From NCBI GenBank assembly GCA_964632305.1, contig CAZWBR010000004.1:1-64000 (forward strand): a stretch of DNA of 64,000 nucleotides, in the 5' to 3' direction. The position numbers were made by a program, and so were the translations under genes. The notes beneath the pieces are model-generated. The model was not told the origin of the DNA. It saw only the letters and a program-made list of their open reading frames with translations, and ran no database searches. Source of the DNA: CAZWBR01 sp964632305 (GTDB lineage Bacteria > Bacteroidota > Bacteroidia > Bacteroidales > Prolixibacteraceae). Of this stretch, positions 44,617 through 54,316 are shown piece after piece. Each line of letters starts with the position of its first letter. Positions within the stretch are counted from its first letter, which is position 1.

Positions 44617-45612
44617 ACTTTGTTTTTTGACACGGTAAATGTTTGCCAGTATAAATTTCATGTCCTCCAATGAAGGAAGGGAAAAATATTTAATTCTCAG
44701 CACACATAAAAAGGTATTTTTCACATATAAAATGCATATATATAGGTGAATAGCCGTTGGAATGCTGAGTTTGAAATAAAGAGTATTTTGGGAAGAATTT
44801 CTACCGGAAGAAAAATTAGTTGGTCATTTGGATAATTATGCAGTAGGATTCAAAAAAATCGGTCAATATTCAAAAAAATAGAAGAACTGATCATTAAAAG
44901 ATGCAATTGAGATCGCATTTATCTCCGGAATAATCCCCATCGTTAAAACAACAAATGTAATTCTAACTTCTGTTGTGCGTTATTCAGAAATCTAAATCCA
45001 CAAATGTACACAACGCATAGGCACCCTTCACAAAATACAACCATAAATCACAAAAATCTCTATGACGAAGAGATTACTGCGTGATATTGTATATATATGA
45101 TTCGCAAATGTAACACACAATTTCTTCTTGTTTGCATTCACTTATTGTGATAAATCAACATTATAAAGTAGACATTATCAGTTATATATGATTTTTATTT
45201 AAATATCTTGATTAATAATGTAATTGGTAATTTCAAGATAGAGCCCGTTGATTAATCGAAATAAACCCATATTATGAACTTACAAGCCTATGTATTAGAT
45301 ATATAGGCTAAACAACCTGTATTATTAGTTTAATTACAGCTATCCTTGCTTATTTGCTGAAGTATAGTATTTTAATTGAATTGCATATTCATGTATCAAC
45401 TGGCGTTAATTATTCCACAACTGTAAATAGTACAGATGTAAACTACGTAAATCAGCAGCAATAATCCGATGCAATACATTTGTGAATATACAACATTGAA
45501 CTGGCGGACTAATGTTTTTTGTTCTGTATATACGAATGTGAAATTTTATTTATTACATTTGTGATCAACAATTCCTAATGAAAACATTTATTCAAATAGA
45601 TTTGTAATAAAG
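44617..45612. other. 1-kb gene-free, AT-rich region with TACATTTG cluster
   Basis: No coding frame can be supported on either strand. Five exact copies of TACATTTG occur in 610 bases: on the minus strand at 44952-44959, 45001-45008 and 45105-45112, on the plus strand at 45475-45482 and 45554-45561, several inside a longer CACAAATGTA core. Near matches are at 45434 (CAGATGTA) and 45533 (CGAATGTG). See findings. Confidence 0.85.
45554..45561 (+). promoter_or_regulatory. -7 box of the XRE regulator gene
   Basis: TACATTTG, 52 nt before the ATG 45613. No convincing -33 element at the right distance. Confidence 0.45.
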
Positions 45613-46128
45613 ATGAAGGACAGGATAACTAAGTTTTTAACAAAAGAGAATATCACTCCGGCAGAATTTGCCGATAAAATTGGGGTACAGCGATCAAGTG
45701 TTTCTCATGTTTTAAATGGTCGTAATTATCCGAGTGCCTCGTTTATTCAAAAAATGTTGATGGTCTACCCTCAGCTAAATCCCCGTTGGCTGCTCCTGGG
45801 TGAAGGTGCGATGATGATGACCGCAATTCAGAATACTTCGGCTCCTTCATTGTTTGATTTTCCTGTTTCAAAAGAGAATGAAGCAACGCCGCTTAAGCAG
45901 ATCCCGAAAAATGAACTGGAAAACCTTCAACCAGTAAAACCATCCGTTACCAAGGATCAGAGTCTCCCGAACAAACCAGAGGATAAACCATCGATAGAGG
46001 TAGAAGTGAGTCGGATGAAGGTGACCGATGAAAAACCTTTGGAGGTTAATACGATCGGGAATAAAGATATTGAGAAGATTATTGTGCTCTATAAAGATAA
46101 AACTTTCACCAGTTACTCTCCCTCCTGA
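45613..46128 (+). CDS. XRE-family helix-turn-helix regulator with disordered tail
   Basis: 171 residues. Residues ~5-65 form a Cro/CI-type helix-turn-helix (TPAEFADKIGVQRSSVSHVLNGRNYPS). The remaining ~100 residues are low in hydrophobics and rich in P, K, E and S, so probably disordered, ending in a short strand-like IEKIIVLYKDKTFTSYSP. This layout (HTH, linker, KIIVFYxDxTF tail) is common in Bacteroidota and of unknown role. It lies just downstream of the motif-rich spacer, which may contain its own operators. Confidence 0.87.
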   Translation: MKDRITKFLTKENITPAEFADKIGVQRSSVSHVLNGRNYPSASFIQKMLMVYPQLNPRWLLLGEGAMMMTAIQNTSAPSLFDFPVSKENEATPLKQIPKNELENLQPVKPSVTKDQSLPNKPEDKPSIEVEVSRMKVTDEKPLEVNTIGNKDIEKIIVLYKDKTFTSYSPS

Positions 46129-46141
46129 TCGCTTTTTCAAC

Positions 46142-46149
46142 TATATTTG
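46142..46149 (+). promoter_or_regulatory. -7 box of the pyrK-pyrD operon
   Basis: TATATTTG 14 bases after the regulator's stop codon; no clear -33 box. Confidence 0.45.
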
Positions 46150-46239
46150 CACCCAATTAATAATCGTTGACCTGATTTGTTGTTTACTCAGCAAATGAGT
46201 GAATTAGGATTATATATTGGAAATATAAAAGTTATGCAG

Positions 46240-47019
46240 ATGAGGAAATCTGTTCAAAATTTGACAGTTACAGCCAATACTCAACTGAATAAAGATCATC
46301 ATTTGTTGGTCCTTCAGTCGGCGGTGGAACTTCAGGATATCAAGCCAGGGCAGTTTGCAAACATTCTGGTCGACAAATCACAGAGTACCTTTTTAAGAAG
46401 GCCGTTTTCTATTCACTCGGTTGATTACAAATGTAACTCGGTCCATATTCTGATAAAGGGAATAGGGCAGGGTACCAAATGTTTGTCGCAGACTCCGGTC
46501 GGAGAACAATTAAGTGTTGTTTTTCCGTTAGGGAACGGATTCTCACTACCAGAAACTCCATCCAAACTTCTATTGGTGGGTGGAGGCTGCGGTGTTGCTC
46601 CATTGCTTTTTCTGGCCCAGAAACTTCAAACGGAAGGACACGAGATCCATATCCTTCTGGGAGCCCGATCAGCAGATGATTTAGTGGAATTGAAAGTCTA
46701 TCAGCAATATGGGGAGCTTCATACCACCACCGAGGATGGAAGTCACGGAGAAAAGGGATTCGTTACCAATCATCCTCTCTTTATAAGTGAAATCGAGTCT
46801 TTCGACCGGATTTACACTTGTGGACCGGAACCGATGATGAAAGCCGTGGCCGCTATTGCCCTTCAAAAAGAGATATTCTGTGAGGTCTCACTGGAAAACA
46901 CGATGGCCTGTGGTTTCGGGGTTTGTTTATGTTGTGTCACCGAAACGGTTGACGGAAATCAATGTGTTTGTTCAGAAGGTCCGGTGTTTAATATAAACAG
47001 ATTAAAATGGCAGATCTAA
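46240..47019 (+). CDS. pyrK: dihydroorotate dehydrogenase electron transfer subunit
   Basis: The FAD/[2Fe-2S] subunit that passes electrons from PyrD to NAD+ in pyrimidine synthesis. I start at ATG 46240 (MRKSVQNLTV), the usual family start; ATGs at 46195 and 46234 are alternatives. It shows a ferredoxin-reductase-like FAD domain (FLRRPFSIHS), the NAD domain (LLVGGGCGVAPLLF, YTCGPEPMM), and the C-terminal [2Fe-2S] motif with Cys in ACGFGVCLCC and QCVCSEGPVF. Overlaps pyrD by 13 bases; the two form a class 1B dihydroorotate dehydrogenase. Confidence 0.94.
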   Translation: MRKSVQNLTVTANTQLNKDHHLLVLQSAVELQDIKPGQFANILVDKSQSTFLRRPFSIHSVDYKCNSVHILIKGIGQGTKCLSQTPVGEQLSVVFPLGNGFSLPETPSKLLLVGGGCGVAPLLFLAQKLQTEGHEIHILLGARSADDLVELKVYQQYGELHTTTEDGSHGEKGFVTNHPLFISEIESFDRIYTCGPEPMMKAVAAIALQKEIFCEVSLENTMACGFGVCLCCVTETVDGNQCVCSEGPVFNINRLKWQI

Positions 47020-47918
47020 ATATCAGAATTCACAATCTTGAACTTAAGAATCCGGTTTTAACCGCTTCAGGCACATTTGGATACGGAGTAGAGTTTGACG
47101 ATTTTTTCGATGTCAACACCTTGGGCGGCTTCATCGTCAAAGGCACTACTTTAAATGCCAGACAAGGCAATCCCTATCCCCGGATGGCGGAAACCCCGTC
47201 AGGAATGTTGAATGCGGTCGGTCTTCAAAATGGTGGAGTTAATTATTTTATCAGTAATATATATCCTAAATTAACCAAATATCAGACCAATGTCCTGGTT
47301 AATGTCTCCGGTTCTACGGTCGAAGATTATATGGCATGTGCTGAGAAAATTAACGAGCTGGATAAGATTGCCGGAATTGAACTGAATATCTCCTGCCCAA
47401 ATGTCAAGGAGGGAGGAATGGCCTTCGGAACCAGTTGCCCTTCGGCCGAGGCGGTGGTCAGAGCGGTTCGACAGGTCTATTCGAAAACAATGATCGTGAA
47501 GCTGTCGCCTAATGTGACCGATATCTGTGAAATAGCCCGGGCAGTTGAATACAGCGGCGCCGATAGCATTTCTCTTATAAACACCTTGTTGGGAATGGCA
47601 ATCAATGCCGAGACAAGAAAACCGGTGCTTTCCACTATTACAGGGGGACTCTCCGGACCGGCTGTTAAACCGATTGCCTTAAGGATGGTATGGCAGGTTT
47701 CCAATGCCGTTAAAGTGCCATTGATCGGTTTGGGGGGAATTATGAATGCTACTGATGCCATAGAATTCTTCCTGGCAGGTGCCTCTGCCATTCAGGTTGG
47801 AACGGCTAATTTTATCGATCCGCTCACAACGGTTAAAATCATCGATGGAATTGAGGATTACCTCAATAAACACAATTTTAAATCGGTAAATGACATTATT
47901 GGTGGATTACAAATGTGA
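47007..47918 (+). CDS. pyrD: dihydroorotate dehydrogenase, catalytic subunit (class 1B)
   Basis: 303 residues, FMN-dependent oxidation of dihydroorotate to orotate. The catalytic base is Cys130 in NISCPNVKEGG (Cys as in class 1; class 2 has Ser). FMN-binding features include VKLSPNVTD, GGLSGPAVKP and the C-terminal GLGGIMNATDAIEF and QVGTANF. Works with PyrK, whose gene overlaps it. Two more CACAAATGT-type motifs lie at its 3' end (47912-47935). Confidence 0.96.
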   Translation: MADLNIRIHNLELKNPVLTASGTFGYGVEFDDFFDVNTLGGFIVKGTTLNARQGNPYPRMAETPSGMLNAVGLQNGGVNYFISNIYPKLTKYQTNVLVNVSGSTVEDYMACAEKINELDKIAGIELNISCPNVKEGGMAFGTSCPSAEAVVRAVRQVYSKTMIVKLSPNVTDICEIARAVEYSGADSISLINTLLGMAINAETRKPVLSTITGGLSGPAVKPIALRMVWQVSNAVKVPLIGLGGIMNATDAIEFFLAGASAIQVGTANFIDPLTTVKIIDGIEDYLNKHNFKSVNDIIGGLQM

Positions 47919-47969
47919 ATCACAAATGTAAATCACTATAATTACTCATGAGGTGCCTATTCAAATAAT

Positions 47970-49253
47970 ATGATTCGATTGTTAAAATATATATTGCTGT
48001 TTATCCTTATTTCAATTGACATTGTATCCTGCGATTATCAATATATGCAGGAAACCAGTGAGTTTTCTTCGTCCGAGAAAAATAATATCAACAGGCTTCT
48101 GATTAATAAACTACTGGAATCAGAAAATACGGCCCTGATTGATGAAAGTATTGAGCGATTCAGAACCCAAAATCATATTAAGGGCTTATCTGTAGCAATT
48201 GTTAAAGATGAACGTTTGGTTTTTGCCAAGGGTTATGGTTTGGCCAATGAGAATGCCAATATTGAAACAAACCCGGAGCATCTCTTTCGAATTGCCAGCG
48301 TCTCCAAATTAATCACGGCTACAGCGGTCATGAAACTGGTTGAGAGTGGAAAATTCACGCTCCACTCCCGGGTCTTTGGCAAAAAAGGAATTCTCAACGA
48401 TGAAAAATTTCTCGATATAAAGGATAAACGACTGGAAAACATCAGAGTTATCGATCTTTTAAATCATTCCGGAGGATGGACTCAACGGTATGGAGACATC
48501 GCCTTTCTGCCCAAAATCGTGGCATCTGAAGTTGGCGAGGAGCTTCCGGTAAATATCGACAGCTATGTCAAATTCGTCGTCTCTAAAAAGCTGCATTTTG
48601 AACCTGGTACACTTAGCGCTTATTCCAATTTAGGATACATGATATTGGGCAAGGTTGTCGCGAAAGCTTCGGGAATGGATTATGAGAAATATGTACAGGA
48701 AAATGTTCTCAGACCTGCCGGGATTCGTCATATGCAATTGGGCGGCAATTTTGAAGAGGAACAATGTCCCAATGAGGTTCACTATTATCAGCCGGAAGAT
48801 GCCCAACCAATTGAGTCGTTTGATGGTACAGGTAGGCTTTTTCCGAAAATTTACGGTGGAAACGATATCCGATTATTGGGTTCAGCCGGAGGATGGATTG
48901 CTTCTTCAATCGATTTAATGAGATTGGTTGTAAGTATCGATCGTCATAATGGTGTTAAAGATATTCTTTCTGCCAAAAGCATCGACGAAATGACCCGTGT
49001 GGATGCTCATGGGCTTGACCCTTTGGGATGGAGGAGCACTGATGGGAACGGCAATTGGTGGAGAACCGGAACCTTGCCCGGGACTTCAGCATTGGTAAAA
49101 CGTCAACCCAATGGCTTTTCATGGGTGATTCTCTCAAATACAAGTAATTACAAGGGGCCTAGATTAGCCGTCGAAATGGATCGCGTGATGACCGGCATTC
49201 TTCAAAAAGTCGAGAAATGGCCTGATTACGACCTTTTTAGTTATTACAATTAA
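47970..49253 (+). CDS. serine hydrolase lipoprotein (beta-lactamase family)
   Basis: 427 residues with a lipoprotein signal (lipobox IVSC, Cys ~21). The class C beta-lactamase/D-aminopeptidase fold shows S110-V-S-K113 with nucleophile Ser110, Y218-S-N220, and a WRTGTLPGT segment in place of KTG. Such exported esterase/peptidase-like enzymes are common; they rarely hydrolyse antibiotics. The substrate may be a peptidoglycan fragment or a D-amino-acid peptide. No regulator is adjacent. Confidence 0.88.
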   Translation: MIRLLKYILLFILISIDIVSCDYQYMQETSEFSSSEKNNINRLLINKLLESENTALIDESIERFRTQNHIKGLSVAIVKDERLVFAKGYGLANENANIETNPEHLFRIASVSKLITATAVMKLVESGKFTLHSRVFGKKGILNDEKFLDIKDKRLENIRVIDLLNHSGGWTQRYGDIAFLPKIVASEVGEELPVNIDSYVKFVVSKKLHFEPGTLSAYSNLGYMILGKVVAKASGMDYEKYVQENVLRPAGIRHMQLGGNFEEEQCPNEVHYYQPEDAQPIESFDGTGRLFPKIYGGNDIRLLGSAGGWIASSIDLMRLVVSIDRHNGVKDILSAKSIDEMTRVDAHGLDPLGWRSTDGNGNWWRTGTLPGTSALVKRQPNGFSWVILSNTSNYKGPRLAVEMDRVMTGILQKVEKWPDYDLFSYYN

Positions 49254-49394
49254 TTACCTGGTCTCCCTTAACTAAACCATTTTACTTTCAATTTGTTACT
49301 TATATAAAACGGTCCCGTATATCAAATCAAAGCGTATTTGATAATTTGTTTCCTAAGGCCGGTTTATTATTAATCAAGTATAAGTAACAAGTAT

Positions 49395-50699
49395 ATGTCT
49401 GATTTTGAAATACTAATACCAAAATTAGGGGAAAGTATCCAGGAAGCTACCATTACGAAGATTTTCGTTAAGAAAGGCGATTCAGTCAATGAAGACGACA
49501 TTCTTTTTGAAGTGGCTACAGATAAGGTTGATTCGGAAATCCCATCTCCGGTTGCCGGAGTTGTTAAAGAGATCTTCTATGCGGAGAATGACCTTGTTCC
49601 CGTAGGAAAGGTCGCGATGATTATTAATTTGGAAGGAGATGCCCAAAATGTCGCCGGTGAACCGGAAACGAAGGCGTCACCAGTCGCATCGGAAGAAAAC
49701 TCCCGACCTGGAGTTCTCTATAAAGCGGGGTCCGAAAAGAAAACTCATTCGGATCGGTTCTTATCTCCTTTGGTTAAAACCATTGCATCGAGAGAAGGAA
49801 TTCCACTGGAGGTGCTTGAAAAAGTTGAAGGAAGCGGCCTCGGCGGCCGAATCCAGAAAAATGACCTGCTCAGTTTCATCGAACAGCAAAAAAATATGTC
49901 CGGGAGGGCCTCTTCGCGGTCTGTTTCCAGCGCCCCGTCTCCTGCTGAACCACAGCCAACCGTTTCAAGAGCTCCTATCTCCATCGGAGCGGATGATACG
50001 ATTATCGAAATGGACCGGGTAAGAAAACTGATTGCCAATCATATGGTAATGTCGAAACAGGTTTCCCCGCACGTGACTACTTTTATTGAAGCCGATGTGA
50101 CGAATATTGTCCTTTGGCGCAATAAAGTTAAGGATTCTTACCTTTCCAGGTACGGTGAGAAACTGACCTACATGCCGATCTTTACTGAAGCTGTCGCTCA
50201 GGCCTTGGTTGAATTCCCGGGAGTCAATGCATCGGTTGACGGCGATAAAATTATTCTTCGGAAGCATGTTAATATTGGTATCGCGGTTGCGACTAACAGT
50301 GGAAACCTGGTGGTTCCGGTCGTTAAAGATGCAGGGATGAAGAATCTTTTGGGATTGACCAGTGAGATTAACTTGTTGGCTAAAGCCGGACGCGATGAGA
50401 AACTTACTGCCGATCACCTGATGGGGGGAACATTTACCATCACCAACTTCGGATCATTTGGGAATCTTGGCGGTACCCCTATCATTAATCAACCCCAGGT
50501 GGCAATCTTGGCAGTGGGAACAATTGAAAAGAAACCGGCAGTAATGGCAACACCTACTGGGGATGCAATTGTCATTCGGCATAAGATGTTCCTGTCACTT
50601 TCCTATGACCACCGGGTCGTCGATGGAATGCTGGGCGGAAAATTCCTGCGCCGGATCGCCGATCTACTGGAAGAGTTTGATATTGACCGCATAATATAA
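49395..50699 (+). CDS. dihydrolipoamide acyltransferase (E2) of a 2-oxoacid dehydrogenase
   Basis: 434 residues. One lipoyl domain (1-80) with the modified Lys44 in TDKV; a peripheral subunit-binding domain at about 115-150 (RFLSPLVKTIASREG, then GGRIQKNDLL); a Ser/Pro-rich linker; and the catalytic domain with H406-RVVDG. Transfers the acyl group to CoA. With the fused E1 gene 20 bp downstream it forms a pyruvate or branched-chain 2-oxoacid dehydrogenase; the E3 gene is not in the window. Sequence alone does not settle the oxoacid. Confidence 0.92.
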   Translation: MSDFEILIPKLGESIQEATITKIFVKKGDSVNEDDILFEVATDKVDSEIPSPVAGVVKEIFYAENDLVPVGKVAMIINLEGDAQNVAGEPETKASPVASEENSRPGVLYKAGSEKKTHSDRFLSPLVKTIASREGIPLEVLEKVEGSGLGGRIQKNDLLSFIEQQKNMSGRASSRSVSSAPSPAEPQPTVSRAPISIGADDTIIEMDRVRKLIANHMVMSKQVSPHVTTFIEADVTNIVLWRNKVKDSYLSRYGEKLTYMPIFTEAVAQALVEFPGVNASVDGDKIILRKHVNIGIAVATNSGNLVVPVVKDAGMKNLLGLTSEINLLAKAGRDEKLTADHLMGGTFTITNFGSFGNLGGTPIINQPQVAILAVGTIEKKPAVMATPTGDAIVIRHKMFLSLSYDHRVVDGMLGGKFLRRIADLLEEFDIDRII

Positions 50700-50719
50700 T
50701 TTGTCATAAAAAGTTGACT

Positions 50720-52777
50720 ATGAAAGTTTCACAAGATATACCTGTCGAAAAATATTTCTCAATAAAAAGTACTGCTAAATTGACGCTCGAGAAATGGTAC
50801 TATTTAATGGTATTGGGGCGGATTATCGATGAGAAGGCGCCTAATTACCTGAAACAAGCCATTGGCTGGTCATATCATGCGCCGTTTGCCGGGCATGACG
50901 GGATTCAGTTGGCCATCGGTCAAATATTCGACCGGGATCATGATCATCTCTTTCCATATTACCGTGATATGCTGACTAATATCTCGGCCGGATTAACGGC
51001 CGAAGAGGTCATTCTGAACGGGATTTCCAAAGCCGGAGATGTGAATTCAGGTGGCCGGCATATGTCGAATCACATCGGGAAACCGGCCTGGAACATCCAT
51101 AACGTCTCCTCATGCACCGGCAATCATACGTTACATGCGGCAGGGGTTGGAAGAGCACTTAAACACTATAAAGGTCAGGGAGTTGCGATCAGTTCCCAGG
51201 GGGAATCCTCTGTTAGCGAAGGCTATGTCTATGAAGCCATCAATGGGGCTTCGAACGAAGAGCTCCCCGTTATTTTTGTTTTCCAGGATAATGGTTACGG
51301 CATCTCCGTTCCTAAAAAAGATCAGACTGCCAATCGGAAGGTCGCCAATAACTTCTCAGGATTTAAAAACCTGAGGATTATCCATTGCAACGGCAAAGAT
51401 GTGTTCGATTCGATGAATGCAATGACCGAAGCTAAAAAGTGGGTCCTTGAAAATCAAAAACCCTGTATCGTTCAAGCCAATTGCGTCAGGATTCACTCTC
51501 ACTCCAATTCCGATCGGCATGAGCTTTACCGTAACGATTATGAATTAAACTATGTGCTGGAGTATGATCCTTTGGCCAAATTCAGAAGAATGTTGATACG
51601 GTATGACCGTTTTTCTGACGCTGAACTGGTGGCCATCGAAGAAACGGCTAAAGAAGAAGTTAAACTGGCGCACCGAAAGGCTTTGGCATCAGCCGATCCC
51701 GATCCTTCAACTATTTATGACTTTGTTTTGCCTGAACCTTACCTCCCAACAAGATATCCCGAAGGGGTACATCGTGTTGATGGTGAGAAGAAGAAGCTGA
51801 TCGAGGCGATCAACGAAACGCTGAAAGCCGAATTCCGGTTGAATCCCGACACTTTTATCTGGGGCCAGGACATTGCCAACAAAGAAAAAGGGGGAATTTT
51901 TAATGTCTCGAAGGGAATGCAGAAGGAATTTGGTAAAGCACGCGTCTTCAACGGACCTATTGCCGAGGATTTCATAACCGGAACAGCCAATGGAATGTCA
52001 CGCTACAACGATAAGATAAGAATTGTGGTTGAAGGTGCTGAATTTGCCGATTATTTCTGGCCTGCCATGGAACAGTTTGTCGAAACAACCCATGAATACT
52101 GGCGAACAAATGGTCAGTTCGCTCCAAACATTACTATTCGCCTTGCCTCGGGAGGCTATATCGGTGGAGGACTGTATCATTCTCAGACTATTGAGGGAGC
52201 GTTGGCCACTTTCCCCGGAATAAGGATCGTCTACCCATCTTTTGCTGACGATGCAGCAGGATTATTAAGAACATCGCTTCGTTCAAAAGGCCCGACCCTG
52301 TTTCTCGAACCCAAAGCGCTTTATCAATCCCCGGTAGCAGCTACCGTCGTACCCGATGATTTTGAAGTCCCCTTCGGCAAAGCAAGGGTGAGAAGAGAAG
52401 GAAAGGATATGTCGATCATTACCTACGGAAATACCACCTATATGGCAATAAATGTGGCTGAAAAACTGGCGAAGGAAAACTATGATGTTGAAGTGGTCGA
52501 TATTCGCAGCCTGATTCCGTTGGATAAGGAGGCGATTCTCAATTCCGTGAAGAAAACCGGCAAGGTGATGATTGTCCATGAAGATAAAGTCTTTGGTGGA
52601 TTTGGCGGTGAATTGGCCTCCATCATTGCAGATGAGGCTTTTGAATATCTCGATGCTCCGGTACGAAGAATTGGTTCCGCCTTTACTCCGGTAGGTTTCA
52701 ACCGAATTCTTGAAGGCGCCATTCTTCCCAATGAGAGTAAGATATTTGACGCCGCGATCAACTTATTAAAATATTAA
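50720..52777 (+). CDS. 2-oxoacid dehydrogenase E1, fused alpha and beta subunits
   Basis: Start at ATG 50720 (a TTG two codons earlier is less likely). 685 residues. Residues ~20-340 are the thiamine-diphosphate-binding alpha part (GGRHMSNHIG; SSQGESSVSEG then FQDNGYGIS, the GE-x(n)-DN metal/TPP motif). From ~355 to the end is the beta part (WGQDIANKEKGG, FNGPIAEDFITG, IVHEDKVFGGFGGELAS). In many bacteria these are separate proteins; the fusion is a known Bacteroidota form. It decarboxylates the 2-oxoacid and acylates the lipoyl arm of the E2 encoded upstream. Flavodoxin follows in the same operon. Confidence 0.93.
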   Translation: MKVSQDIPVEKYFSIKSTAKLTLEKWYYLMVLGRIIDEKAPNYLKQAIGWSYHAPFAGHDGIQLAIGQIFDRDHDHLFPYYRDMLTNISAGLTAEEVILNGISKAGDVNSGGRHMSNHIGKPAWNIHNVSSCTGNHTLHAAGVGRALKHYKGQGVAISSQGESSVSEGYVYEAINGASNEELPVIFVFQDNGYGISVPKKDQTANRKVANNFSGFKNLRIIHCNGKDVFDSMNAMTEAKKWVLENQKPCIVQANCVRIHSHSNSDRHELYRNDYELNYVLEYDPLAKFRRMLIRYDRFSDAELVAIEETAKEEVKLAHRKALASADPDPSTIYDFVLPEPYLPTRYPEGVHRVDGEKKKLIEAINETLKAEFRLNPDTFIWGQDIANKEKGGIFNVSKGMQKEFGKARVFNGPIAEDFITGTANGMSRYNDKIRIVVEGAEFADYFWPAMEQFVETTHEYWRTNGQFAPNITIRLASGGYIGGGLYHSQTIEGALATFPGIRIVYPSFADDAAGLLRTSLRSKGPTLFLEPKALYQSPVAATVVPDDFEVPFGKARVRREGKDMSIITYGNTTYMAINVAEKLAKENYDVEVVDIRSLIPLDKEAILNSVKKTGKVMIVHEDKVFGGFGGELASIIADEAFEYLDAPVRRIGSAFTPVGFNRILEGAILPNESKIFDAAINLLKY

Positions 52778-52795
52778 TATTTACTTGTATCAGAA

Positions 52796-53302
52796 ATGAA
52801 CCACACAGCGATATTTTACAGTTTCAATTCAAACAAGACAGCCAGGATTGCAGCCAACATCGTGGAATTGTTTGGCCAGGATAAAATTGATTCCATTAAC
52901 GTGGAAAACACTACAGCCGAAGTTATCGACCAATACCGGAATCTGATTCTGGGCGTTCCGACCTGGTTCGATGGGGAGTTGCCCAATTATTGGGATGAGT
53001 TGCTGCCTGCCATTGAAGACTCTGATTATAAAGGGAAAAAAGTGGCCGTATTCGGTTTGGGTGACCAAAAAAACTATCCTGAGAATTTCTGCGATGCGAT
53101 CGGGATCATGGCCCGGTTTTTTGAACAGCGCGGAGCTGAAATCGTCGGATTAACTTCAACGCAAGGATACAAATTTGAATCGTCAGTTGCCGTTCGGGGC
53201 GACCAATTTCTCGGTCTTGCACTGGACCAGGAAAACCAGTCAAGGTTGACCGACGAACGATTGAAACACTGGATTGCCGGGATCCAATCACAGTTCAAAT
53301 AA
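52796..53302 (+). CDS. flavodoxin
   Basis: 168 residues, FMN-binding electron carrier. The phosphate-binding loop reads YSFNSNKTAR, different from the usual T-x-T-G-x-T, while the two FMN-contact loops (GVPTWFDGELPNYWDEL and FGLGDQKNYPENFCDAIG) are typical of long-chain flavodoxins. Lies 18 bp after the E1 gene, so it is probably co-transcribed and may carry electrons for an oxidoreductase linked to acyl-CoA metabolism. Confidence 0.92.
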   Translation: MNHTAIFYSFNSNKTARIAANIVELFGQDKIDSINVENTTAEVIDQYRNLILGVPTWFDGELPNYWDELLPAIEDSDYKGKKVAVFGLGDQKNYPENFCDAIGIMARFFEQRGAEIVGLTSTQGYKFESSVAVRGDQFLGLALDQENQSRLTDERLKHWIAGIQSQFK

Positions 53303-53376
53303 ATCAATAGTATGCTGATATTGTGCAAAATCGTAAAAATATTGCAATTTTTGCATGAAATTAAAGGAAGAATCAC

Positions 53377-54243
53377 ATGCTTAGACTCTATAAGATACTG
53401 ATTATTATCGTGATAGTTGGTTTTATCCTGCTGGTTTCCAATTTTATTGGAGATTATAAGGCGTGTTATTCTCCTCTGTCATTGAAAATTGATGAAGTTG
53501 CACTGCTAAATAGTAACCTGATAATTGAACAGGACGAGATGATGGTTAAGCCGGTTCAATATGTCGGAATGGTCGATTTTGAATCGTTCGATAATGAAGA
53601 ACGAAAAGTGAAATTCATTCAGTTTATGCTTCCTGCCATTGTCGTTGTGCGTGAGCGATTACTCGACCAACTTCATCATGTTGTCTTCATTGAAGATCAG
53701 ATCAATAAGAAAGAACCTCTCTCGCAGGAGGACTTTATCTTCCTGAGGGACCTGAAAAACCAATATGAGGCAGAATCGACAGATGAATTGAAAATCAAGT
53801 TATATCCCCATCCGGTGAGTTTAGTTTTGGCGCAGGCAGCCCTCGAATCGGGATGGGGCACCTCCCGGATTTTCAGGAAAGGGAATAATCCGTTTGGGAT
53901 CATGTCCTTTTCAAGTGATGATTCAAGGCTGAAGAATCTGTTACCCGGCAATGAGGATGATATTTACATGAGGTCGTACGATCATGTGATTGAAGCTGTC
54001 GAGCATTATTATATGTTGATAGCCAAGGTCTCATCCTATAAAAAATTCAGGCAGCGTCGGTGGGAGGGAGCTCCTTCTGTCGAATTGCTCAACTACCTGA
54101 AGAGTTATCACGAGAATGATGATTATCATAATCTGGCCGAATCGATCATCCGGAGTAACGACCTGACGAAATATGATCTGGCATCAATCGATCCTCACTA
54201 TATCAGGTCCCGATCATGGTTCGCTGTTTTAATGAAAAATTAA
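53377..54243 (+). CDS. membrane-anchored glucosaminidase-type hydrolase (Bax-like)
   Basis: 288 residues. An N-terminal helix (about 4-25) anchors the protein; the rest is periplasmic. The C-terminal domain shows LAQAALESGWGTSRIF with the catalytic Glu157, and GNNPFG, marks of the beta-N-acetylglucosaminidase family to which E. coli Bax belongs. Its target would be peptidoglycan. It is 75 bp downstream of flavodoxin and has its own probable signals. Confidence 0.87.
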   Translation: MLRLYKILIIIVIVGFILLVSNFIGDYKACYSPLSLKIDEVALLNSNLIIEQDEMMVKPVQYVGMVDFESFDNEERKVKFIQFMLPAIVVVRERLLDQLHHVVFIEDQINKKEPLSQEDFIFLRDLKNQYEAESTDELKIKLYPHPVSLVLAQAALESGWGTSRIFRKGNNPFGIMSFSSDDSRLKNLLPGNEDDIYMRSYDHVIEAVEHYYMLIAKVSSYKKFRQRRWEGAPSVELLNYLKSYHENDDYHNLAESIIRSNDLTKYDLASIDPHYIRSRSWFAVLMKN

Positions 54244-54262
54244 TTTTTTGATAATTAAAATC

Positions 54263-54294
54263 TTTGCCAGTTATCATTTAAATATATATTTTTG
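54263..54294 (+). promoter_or_regulatory. promoter of mgsA
   Basis: TTTG at 54263-54266, 20-nt spacer, TATTTTTG at 54287-54294; the ATG is 23 nt downstream. Confidence 0.65.
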
Positions 54295-54316
54295 ATTGAT
54301 AATTAAATAGATATAA

